Of a stretch of DNA of 64,000 bases, positions 10,801 through 21,100 are shown piece after piece. The stretch is from contig NC_135783.1 in assembly GCF_051106095.1 (NCBI RefSeq), positions 331,216,322 to 331,280,321 on the forward strand, given 5' to 3'. Position 1 is the first letter of the stretch; each line of letters starts with the position of its first letter. The stretch comes from Pogona vitticeps. Lineage: Eukaryota; Chordata; Lepidosauria; Squamata; Agamidae. The notes beneath the pieces were generated by a model. It did no database searches, had not been told where the DNA came from, and saw nothing but the letters and a program-made list of their open reading frames with translations. The translations under genes and the position numbers were made by a program.

Positions 10801-11269
10801 ACTGTATCACTTAATTTGTATGCTAATGAATAAAGCCAAAAATATAGAGGCAAAATTTTTTAAAAATAAGAATTATTCAATTATTATTTCACCCAGAAAG
10901 GAAGATGGGCAGTCCTAAAGGCTTTACATTAACACCTCCCAAAAAAAGAAATGAGTTTTGTAGCAAGGAAACATTGACGAGTGAGACAGCTGAAGCCTCT
11001 CCTGTCTTATCTGAAGAAGCGGACTTGTCCATGAAAGCTCACATTAAAATACAGCAGTTAGTCCTTAAGGTGGCACAATTTTTAAAATTTGCTTTGCTTG
11101 TTTCTGCCTGACATATTTTTCAAGCACTCTTAAAGCTAGTTTTTGCACATCTGCCTCAAGATATCTTGTTCTAGGTAAAAGTCACAAAAATACATCGTAT
11201 AGCATCAATTCTGTAAGGCGTACTTAAATTTTAACCACATATTATTGTGAGCAAGAGGAAATAAATGAG

Positions 11270-12010
11270 AGTGAGCCATCCCCTCAAACATCTGAGAAAA
11301 AGGAAAAAGATGGAGAAGTTAAGAAAGGAGAAATAACCGGATTACAAAGATGAAAGGGTTAAAGGCTGGAAAAGAGTGGGAGGAGTCAAGGGAAACAGGC
11401 CTAAAGGAGGTGGATGTGTTCCTAACATCAGAAGGAGGGAAAGGAATCAGGGGAGATGAAAAAGGTGGCAGTTCGGGAAGAGGAATGGATAGGAGGAGGA
11501 GCGGAACCAAGGGTGTTCCAAATACCACAGAAAGGGATAGATTGGGAGAAAGAAGATTGTGAAGAGACAGAGAGAAAGAGTGAACAAAACCCATTACTGA
11601 AGGATTAAGTCCTGAAGAATGGGCAGTTTTAGTATACCCGCAGGGGCGAGGTCCCTGGAAGAGGGTGACTCAGCCAGGACCACTTCAGCCACACGAGAAG
11701 GGAAAATGGGCATGTCACCCCTGTTGCGGGACAATCTGTATGATACAGAGTGGGTGCCCGAGAAGACCCACAGACCAGGAACGCTTCAGCCAGTCCTTCC
11801 GTTGGAGATACATATGAGAACACATTACCCCTGTTGTGTACATCTGTTGATGTTGATTCTAATGATCCAGTTGAAGCTGTGATTGATAAACCTAATATTT
11901 GTGTTAATAAAGAATTGTTCAAAGAATCTCCTGTTGTTTCCCACCCAAATCAGGGAACTGCCAAACACTTACAAAGAACCCGATCACAATTATCTTTAGA
12001 TAATATGGAA
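11270..12010 (+). other. Unassigned purine-rich block, possible decayed repeat
   Basis: 11270-11580 is strongly purine-rich on the plus strand (GGAAAAAG, GGAGGAGGAG runs). 11610-12010 is more balanced, with a 114-codon frame at 11750-12094 that matches no family I know. The composition differs from the AT-rich surroundings, which suggests an inserted element rather than a host exon. A similar purine-rich stretch lies at 33170-33560. No function can be given. Confidence 0.3.
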
Positions 12011-13234
12011 ATGGGGTTTTGTTTTTCCCCATTTTGGTATATTATACATAGGCAAGTATGGAAAAGAAAACTGATATGCCAAATATTTATTTAATACTTG
12101 GTTATCTGCATCCCAGTACAAATATCTTTGAAAGAAATGTTCCTAAATTCATCCACATCCAGTTTGTCCAGAAGAACACCATTTATTGGAAAAGTACAAA
12201 GAAAAATAAAATAAAATTATGATTTATACAGACTGATATTTCATTTCATGCTTTATATGAATCCCTTTGCATGTTTAAATTCAAGTAATAGCTTAAAATC
12301 AACACAAAATAAATCCAGATAGCTCTATGTAACTAATGCCACAGTCGTTATAAAATCAGTGACTGTGCGTTAAGTTTGGCAAGCTAATGTCCTGCTGTTA
12401 AAAAATCAAGTAGGGCACATAGTGTTGCCTTAAGTTTAAGAAAATGATAGAACTAGAAACATTTTTTTAACATAATAGTCATTTTAGGGCCAAAATCCAT
12501 TGCCTGTACTTCACAGTGATCAACTAAACATGGAACATGCAAATACTCCTGTATCTCTAACCAAGCCATCTAAAGAACACTATTGTAAACAAACACCATC
12601 AAAATCCAAGTGTTCTTTTTAATATTGTATTACAGTATTCCCTATTGTACCATATACTTCCACAGTTATTTGTCATTCAGTATCTAGGGGTGACACATCA
12701 ATATAGCACAATATAGGTTTCACTTTTTTTTTCTGGAGTGTTAGGCAAATGCCTAAGAATAGTTTGAACACTGTGAATATCCCAAACCAGTACAGTATAC
12801 CAATAAGACATATATGTAAACAGAATGTATGCTCAAAGCACCATTTACAAAATATTAAAACTGTTTTCGTCACATAGAATGCCCAGTTTGGTCATTCTAT
12901 CATAGTAATCTTTTATATCAAAAGTATAACTCAACAGGAAAAAAAGCTCAGCATTTGCTCCCTATATTTCCTCAGTCACAGAAACATTGACAGAAAAAGA
13001 AAGTAAGGTGCATGAATGAAGGCCATTCATGAAAAGCTGCAATATTCTTACAGGCAGGAAACATTCATTAATATCTGATAGCACACATACTCACACATGT
13101 TCATTTATCAATATCCATTCTTAACATACAGGTAAACATGCAGGGTTCATTTCAGATTACCAGGTATGCACATCAAGAATGTGGCACTGATGTCATGAAA
13201 TGTTTTCTTATCTTTTTGCTCCTAGACAGCTTGA

Positions 13235-13480
13235 AATTCTGGGATTTGTGCCATAGCTCAGTAGTAGAGCACATGCTTTGCATGCAGAAAATCCCAGGTT
13301 TAATCCCAGACATCTCCAGTTGTGAGATACTGTAACTCAGGTAACAACTAGTTACAACACCTGTTTTAGACCTTGGTGAGCTGCTCCTAAATCAGAGACT
13401 GTACTGGATCAATGATCTGATTCAATGGCTGACGTCCACTAGTGGAACTTATAATGCATCAGCTACAGTGTTTGTTTTGG
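13235..13480 (+). mobile_element. tRNA-Ala-like SINE
   Basis: Starting near 13245, 'catagctcagtagtagagca' and 'catgctttgcatgcag' followed by 'ggtttaatcc' and 'gacatctcca' resemble a tRNA-Ala gene with A and B boxes. The tail ('ggtgagctgctcc', 'tactggatcaatgatctgat') resembles the CR1-type 3' segment of reptile SINEs. The body is diverged and is followed by '5'-aggcagcttcat' near 13710, possibly a displaced piece of the same tail. It is a retroposon, not a functional tRNA: the acceptor stem is mismatched. Confidence 0.6.
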
Positions 13481-14329
13481 AAATTAAAAAATTCTAATCC
13501 CACCCCTGACAAAGGTCCTGAGGCTTCCTTGGGATCAGTTTCTACATAGAAAAGCTGTTGGCAGTTGCAGAACTGGGAGTGTGGGTGGGCAGGTGGGCTT
13601 TAATGTCTTAAAATCACCATTGCCAGTAAAACTATACTGGAATACTGGTAATTTTAGTAGTATTTAGTTGTACTTTTAAAGATTTCCCCACCTTGTCCCA
13701 CCAATATAAGGCAGCTTCATATTTTCATCCAGACAAATTTAATACTTATACAAATACTTGAACTAAGAGAGAATGTAAAACAAAGGATAAGTTATTGTAA
13801 AACAGAAAATAAATTAGGGTAAGTGTTCATCAATTATATCCCTACAATTTCTAATTTGAGTTATTTAACAAATTTCCAGGTGATCATTCAGTGTTTGTGG
13901 TGTTTGTGCTGGAATAGACCATGGAGTTCAGACTGCATAACATTCAGTACAGAGTACACATAAATAATTTTGTTTCCTTCTCTTCTAAAAAAGGAAAAAC
14001 CTAGCATTATCTTTATGGTTTAAAAATAGCTTTTAAGTAAAATCCAAGGTGGGGGTTGTCAGCCTGTGTATTTCTTACAATGCTAAAGACAACATGAAGC
14101 TCACCTGACTAAATTTAGAATTAAAGGGCCTTTTCTATTTTGTATAAAGTAATAATATTAAATTTTACCCGTTAAATGTTTTCATATTTGATAGGACAGA
14201 AAATACAAGTAACATTCTATTTACAGCTTAACTTGAACACTTTTCAATAGGAAGTGGCAAGTTATATTGATTTAATCTTAAACTGGTTATAATACAGAAG
14301 ATATGTTTGGAGTACCCTGAAACATGTAT

Positions 14330-14610
14330 TTGAGTCTATAGCTCAGTGAGTGAAGTACAGTATATTGCTGAGCGAGAGCTTGAGAGATCAGTTCCCCACT
14401 CTGCATCCCAGAAGAGTCTGTGTGATCTTGGGCAAGCTGCACAGTTCCAACTGCACCTTCCCCAGCTTGGTGCTCTCTAGATGTTTTCAACATTAACTGA
14501 CTGAGAAGAAATGAATTATAAATCAATTTTGAGTATTTGCTACCGAGAACACTCAAAAAGGGTCACCATAATTCAGAATTGACCTGACAGCACGCAATTA
14601 TCAATTATGA
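14330..14610 (+). mobile_element. tRNA-headed SINE with BovB-like tail (Sauria-type)
   Basis: A degenerate tRNA-like head ('tatagctcagtgagtg', 'gatcagttcccc') is followed by a core region 'tgtgatcttgggcaagctgc' and a tail 'gggtcaccataattcagaat' then 'tgacctgacagcacgcaatt'. That tail resembles the 3' end of BovB LINEs (gggtcacgaagagtcgg...cgactaaac), as described for Sauria SINEs that borrow BovB machinery. The internal part near 14460-14510 may be another small insertion. Confidence 0.5.
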
Positions 14611-14943
14611 ACTTTCTGGCATCATACAATCTTGATAGCTTATTTGCAAGGGACTTCAGTGTAACTGGGTATCAGTGATTGATCTTGCTCTGAAGAAACC
14701 AAGAGGAACACAACATCACAACTAAACAGGGCTCTAGCCCCATAAACTGATCTGTCAATGTATCTCAAACTCACCCTGCACATCTGTGGGTTGGGAAGCA
14801 CTAGATTAACGTTTTATGACACAGTGGTATTCCTTGATCACATGAAGCAACTCTACCAACCTGATTAGAACTAGTCATCATGTAGTTAAAAATAAAATCT
14901 TTAAGCAATAATATTTCATTTGTGTTATATGCAGATTTGTCTT

Positions 14944-14949
14944 TTTATT
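14944..14949 (-). terminator. ATXN3: ATXN3 candidate poly(A) signal
   Basis: Minus-strand AATAAA about 140 bases downstream of the stop codon. Other signals further left are possible, and human ATXN3 uses long 3' UTRs, so this is only a candidate proximal site. Confidence 0.4.
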
Positions 14950-15087
14950 CTGAACCTCAGATCTGTAAAATTTTAGGGCTATATCCTGCTCTGTACACAT
15001 CAGTGAAATGAACCCTACTTTTATATCATCCACTCAGAATTAATACAAGATTTAGTGTTAACATAAAAATAAAAATAGGAATTTGTG

Positions 15088-15182
15088 TCATTTCTTTTCT
15101 TCTGCATTCACACAGTTTGTAACAGTTTCCAATGACATATTCATGGCTGCTTGAAGCATATCGTCTTCACTCATATCACCTC
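15088..15182 (-). CDS. ATXN3: ATXN3 exon 11 (UIM3 and stop)
   Basis: The exon has 95 bases after TGCCAG and encodes GDMSEDDMLQAAMNMSLETV then TNCVNAEEKK and TGA. This is the UIM3-containing C-terminus. Confidence 0.94.
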
Positions 15183-18100
15183 CTGGCAGAAAACAAAACA
15201 AAATAGCTGAGGGTCTAAAATGCAGCTCTGAAAAGCAGAAAATGGCTCACTTAAGATGATAAAAACTTTATAAACCATGAATTATGAAATCAGAAATGAG
15301 CAGTGGGATCAAGCTCTATTTCCCCTCCCTTTCCCTTATTGTGAGTTGCCTTTGGTGCAGAGATTATGGCTTGTATTAATCTTGCTTAAATGTTCTGTTA
15401 AGAAGCTAGAGAAAAAAACTAACAAAGCTTTTACCAATCATCTAAACTGATAGCATGTAGATGTTACTGAACACTTTATGCTTCTTACGTTTCTTTAGCA
15501 TGTACCCAATAGGGTTTCAGTATTACTTCTAGAATAGGTAACACAACCTCCTCAAAACTGGTGCCCTTCAGATGTGGTCTCAAAAATACCTCATCATCCC
15601 CAACTGGCATTGGCTGGGGATGATGGGACTTGCTGTCTAGCACATAGAGACATAAACAGGAATCACTGAAGACAAAAGATAAGTTAGGTAAGTAAGAATT
15701 ACATAAGATGGTTTCAGGAAGGCACTGCTGTACTCTGAATGGGTAAGAAAAACATATGCAGGGAACACACACTTCTCTTGGAGACAGAACAATATGAGGA
15801 GCAAGTGGACTATCATTTGTTTTCCACAACCGTAAACATTTATCAAATCAATTTACTGGTACTTAGATAGAAAAATCTTTGAACTGAAGCTGCTGATAGG
15901 AAGAGGCACACCTTCAGATATTATTCATGCTTTATGACTACACTTTAATGACACCTGTAGATCAATCTGGATACCATTTCCAAAGATTCATCTTCCCCAA
16001 CCTGGTGCCCTCCAGATGTCTTCAACTGTAATTCCCATCATTCCCAGCCACTGGCAATGCTAGATGAGAGTGAAGGAACCTTTACTCCAAAACATCTGAA
16101 GACCATTAGTTTAGGAAATGCTGCTCTAGAGTGTTTCTTGACTGAATGACTGGAATGAGGGCTAGAAATAAGTACCACGGAGGTTGCACATAAAAGAAAC
16201 AACTGTGGACAGAATAGCAGGTTACTATATTCATTTTAAAGTAGTACCTGGATCAGTGACCAGAGCATTTGAACTTGTAGCTGGTGCATTGTGCAATTCT
16301 GGATTCTGAACTTGTTGTCTAAAAGGATGAAATAGTGAAGAATAATTTGAAAAGGCATCCAAATACCCAGTTTAATTTTCATTACTATCATTCTTAGTGA
16401 ATCAGAGATTCTTAGTGTCTAATTCCATCTTAGTGTTAGCTTGCTCACTTCCTTCTTTTCAACACTAGAACAATTACTATGTTAAAATTAGAAACCTGTG
16501 AGTTAACAGTGTGGTTAGCTATAGCAGTGTGCTATTCATAGGTCACATCCATACATTGAAGGAGAGCTTTACAGACAGCATGAGCTGCCATAAGGACCAC
16601 TAAGTGGGATCTAGGACAAATCAAGCTTGAATTCTCAGTGGAAGTTATAACAACTAAAATGAGACTATTGTATTACAGAGAGATTATGAGAAAACAAGAC
16701 AAGACTCACTGGAAAAGCTTATAATACTAAGTTGAATACAAGGATTCTTCAGGAAAAGAGAAAGATCTATGATAAGATAGAACAACTCAATAAAGAAAGC
16801 CACATCCTTTAGTTTCAAGGCTTTCCTTAGTTGTCAGACAGCAGGACTGTTAATAACAGGAACGTTCAGTGATCATTAACTTGTAGGCTAGCCCTTAAGA
16901 CAGAAGTGATTTGATGGCACATGATAATAGAGTCTGATATTAGTTAATGTGACATTCTGTTATTGAAAGGCTTCTAAGACTGTTTCCCACAAATTCTACT
17001 TTACATGGTCTATATTACTTGTCAAAATAAGCCTGTCTTCTTCGTCGCAGCTCTTCTGATGAAAGACATTCAGACTGGCTTGTAGTAGATGAGTTTGGAG
17101 TGTTCGATGTGCAAGAGTCTGAAAAGCCACTCCGAGGACCTCCTAAAATTAATATATGCACAAATATCATTACTGGGAAAGACTGAGTTAATTTAATTTA
17201 TTTACAGTGGTGCCTTGCTTAACTATTTTAATTGATTCCAAAAAAATCATCGCTATGGGAAAACATCGCTAAGTGAAACACGGTTTCCCATTAAAATGCA
17301 TTGAAAACCGGATAATCCATTCCAATAGGAACGAATTGCCATCCTTAAGCGAAAATTGCCATAGGAAACATCGCTAAGCGAAACGCGGTTCCCCAACTGA
17401 AATGCATTGAAACCTATTCAATGCATCTCAATGGGGGGCGAAAAATTCAACAACAAATTAAAAAAGAGTTGGAACAAAGTCAAATTAGTTTAACAAAGGG
17501 TTTATTAAGTGCACTTATGATTCCAAGCATTCTAAACATTTTAAAAACATTTTTAAACATTTAAAAAACAGCCAACATGAGGCTGTCAAAACCATCGAAA
17601 CAGGGGGACCCAAACTTTCATCGCTATGCGAAGCATGGTCCCAAACATCGCTATGTGAAAATCGCCCATAGGGAACATCGTTAAACAGAGCGCAAGATCG
17701 CTCTGAAGAAGTCATCGCTAAGCAAATTCATCGTTAAACGAAGCGCTCGTTAAGCGAGGCACCACTGTATTTACTATTTTCTACTAAAATAACCAAGGTA
17801 GTTTGGATTCAGATATATTTGGAATACCCAAATATGGCATTATTTGGTGAGTTATAAATATTTCTGAATCCAAATGCATAATGGAAAATAGGAAGAGAAA
17901 CACAATTATACATATTGTGATGTCTGCTTCTGATTAGCTGTTTTCCTCGTGCCGTTATACATGTTTGTGCAAAGGACAGCTCACAGGGCAACTTGCTTTT
18001 GGAAACACCCTTGCATATGCACTATTTATTTATTTATTTATTTATTTGATTGATTGATTGATTGATTGATTTATATACCACCCATTTGGCAGCCAAGGCC

Positions 18101-21100
18101 ACTCTAGCCAGTTTACAACAAGTAACAAAAAACAACAAAATAATTAATAGCAACATTAATACACAGGGGTGAAAATCAAAAATTATAAAGATTTCCCAGC
18201 AAGATTCTGGTCCCGTGTATCCTGCCTGTTGTATAGCGCCCTGAAATTGAATTCAATGAAATAAAAATGTTTTAAATAAAGTAACATTTTACCCTGCATA
18301 CTAAGTTGAATGGCTCTACGGAGATCAGCTTCTTCATCTTCCATATCAATTTCCTGTCTGCTGAGTGCAAGAGCTTTTTGGAAATTTTCTTCATCTTCAT
18401 CTAACATGCCAGTACCATCAAAAGGATGGTTAGCATCTACTACTTGTTCCAAATCTGGTTTTTGTACCCTTGAGATTAGAAAGGTAGAGAGGATCATTTC
18501 ATTATAACATGAAATACAAAGACATTTTATTGTATCTTAAGAAACCAAAAGAAAAACCTTTATACAAAATACTATTTTAAAATCTACATTATTATTTCAA
18601 AATTTCAAATAAAACTCTCAAAAGGCACTTTAAAAAGCAATAAGAATTTTAAAAAATTAAAATTCAGTTAATCATGAGACAGTTAATCATGCTATTTTGC
18701 ACACAGAATGTTAAAGTCTGAATCCAGTTGGTAGACTCACTGGATCAACTGATTTAGTTACTCAGCAAATGATCCAACAGGTATATTTTAGTTAGAGCTA
18801 ATAAGTGGATTTACACCTAAGCATTTCTCTCATCTCAAGAATTTGGGGAAGTGAAAAGCCCTTTTCTCCAAGTTAGGTAGGACCGTCTCACCACTATTAA
18901 ATTATCCTGCACCCTGATATACTGCATTAAGCAAACACAATGTTATGCAATGAATTTTCTTACAAATTACAAATAAAATAATTTATATCACCCAATGTGA
19001 AGAAAACACACTCAGCAGCACACAAACCAAACAAGAGAACACACAACTCACTAACAAATCAGAAAACATAAAAACCATTATCAGATATAAAAGGCATGAA
19101 GTTAGCATACACTGAGTGATAATTGTGTGTTACAATTTAGCATTTAATAGTCAGATTTCTATTGGTGTTTGCATAGGTTTTGTGTAACTTAATGCAACTA
19201 ATTGTGGCTAACTGATGAGGTGCCAGGGCACATCTTGGTTGCATACCTGGTCATGCTCATGATTGTGCAACTAAGATGCCCGTCAGCAACTTGTCAACTA
19301 GCTACATCAAGTTACGCTACCACCGAGAGGATTCAAGCCAAAATATCACACGGAATAATGCTTTAATATATCACCTATTGTATGCTCATTTACCTTCACA
19401 CCTGCTGAGTTTCCATGTTTTATGCTTTATTAGAGGGTTGCATTATTCTGTCTTCTGGATTGCCTATTCTAGTATTTCTGCTTTGTTTGGTGTAACCTGG
19501 TACTTTGTGATTAACTGCCCAATATGTGTGAAGCTTTCCTGTTCTGGGGACCTGCAAATCAGAAAGGTAAAATTGCTAAACTATACCAATTTAAAATACA
19601 GAATAGGGTGGGGATGAATGTCATATTCAGAGGATTCAGTAAAGGTGCAAAAAGCAGAAACATCAGAAAAATCAGTGGGATCATGGATGGGCCCTGACAG
19701 TCCCTTTCACTTGGAACTCTTGTTATGTAAACAAGGGTTTCTGTACAAAATACTTTTGCTCTCTTCCCTTAATGCACTGTACAAACATAACACAAAACCT
19801 ACTTCATATTTTATACATCTTCTATTGGTCTTGTACAGCTTTCATTTTACTAGTGTGATTTGCCATCCCAGCATCCCAGTGTGTGTGGAAACATTATTGA
19901 CTACAGCCAAGCATATGGGAACCAAGACAAGCACATGTGGACTCTAAAATGGCAACAATGGGGGTTGAAAAGCACATCTTTAGTCCATACAAGGCAGTCA
20001 GGTAGACAAAAGAGAAGCAAAAGGAATGAAGACAGGAAGGTGTTCAAAATTGTTTTAAGTAGTTGTTCATTCCTACTTGTATTCATAATTCAAAAGTTAC
20101 TCGTAACAGACACTGACATTTATCATAATACAAATTTTTATTTACCTTACCTCTGATCTTTTGATTGCGGTGTCTCCTCTCCGATTAACTTTGGCCGCTG
20201 CATCTGCTGTACTCTAATCATTTGCAGCAGCTGATCAGCCTCACAATCTGGTAAATCACCCTTTACAACAAATATTGAATAACCTGAGGAAAGTAAGAGC
20301 ACATGGCAAAAATATTGTCTTTCAGTAATTATGATGAATGTGAACAGGGTGAGAGGTGGTTATGGATACATAAGAAATTGTTTGTTTTCCCTACACTTAA
20401 GTAATGACAACTTAATTTCACTGGCTTGTTTGTAAATCTGAAGAGGATAACTTCTAGGAAATTAATGACTAGCTTTACTCTCTTGTTCTCAAGTTAGCAG
20501 TTAAATATCTGAAAGTTAACATTACCTTCCTGTTGTAACTGGGCCAGGAAAAGTGCAAGGTAAGTATCAGATATTAATTCTGGACCCGTCAAGAGAGAGT
20601 TCAAGTTGAACCACTGTAATTTCAAAAACAGATTTCAAAATAACATAGTTAATAAGGAATATAATCACTAATCTGTTTCTTTACACGACAAACCCCAATA
20701 TGTTCTCTAAATAATTGATGTATGATATATATTATCACTTTAAGGCACAAAGCAAGTACACTTCTCCCTTGAATTGCATTGGTCTGAGCAGCATGGTTTT
20801 GGTTATATGTTTTTTAAAAATAAATAAATAAACAAATATTTAAATAAATAAATATTCAATAAATAATTATTTAATACTGTTCCCCCCCTTCCCGAAAATA
20901 AGACAGGGTCTTATATTAATTTTTTGCTCCAAAGTGCAGTAGGGCTTATTATGGGGGGGATTTTTTTTTCATGTACAACAATCTACATTTATTTAAATAC
21001 AGTCATATCATCTTCTGGTTGCTGCACAGTGGTGGAGGGCGGGGTTTCACTTAACTGGGGCTTATTTTGGGGGTAGGGCTTATATTACGAGCATCCTGAA

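Larger units (their letters stand above)
9791..15087. other. TRIP11/ATXN3 intergenic region and ATXN3 3' UTR
   Basis: AT-rich DNA with no recognised host gene. It contains a palindromic Penelope-like repeat (10566-10800), an unassigned purine-rich block with repeat-like frames (about 11270-12010) and two SINEs (13235-13480, 14330-14610). The ATXN3 3' UTR enters from the right; a minus-strand AATAAA lies at 14949-14944, about 140 bases after the stop. Confidence 0.6.

Noticed and set aside
13245-13325. Possible functional tRNA-Ala gene
   Set aside because: The anticodon arm and B box look tRNA-like, but the acceptor stem does not pair and a SINE tail follows; it is a retroposon head.
19276-20156. 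Three overlapping plus-strand frames of about 100 codons
   Set aside because: They run antisense to ATXN3 intron 7 and exon 7, AT-rich, without splice or coding signals.
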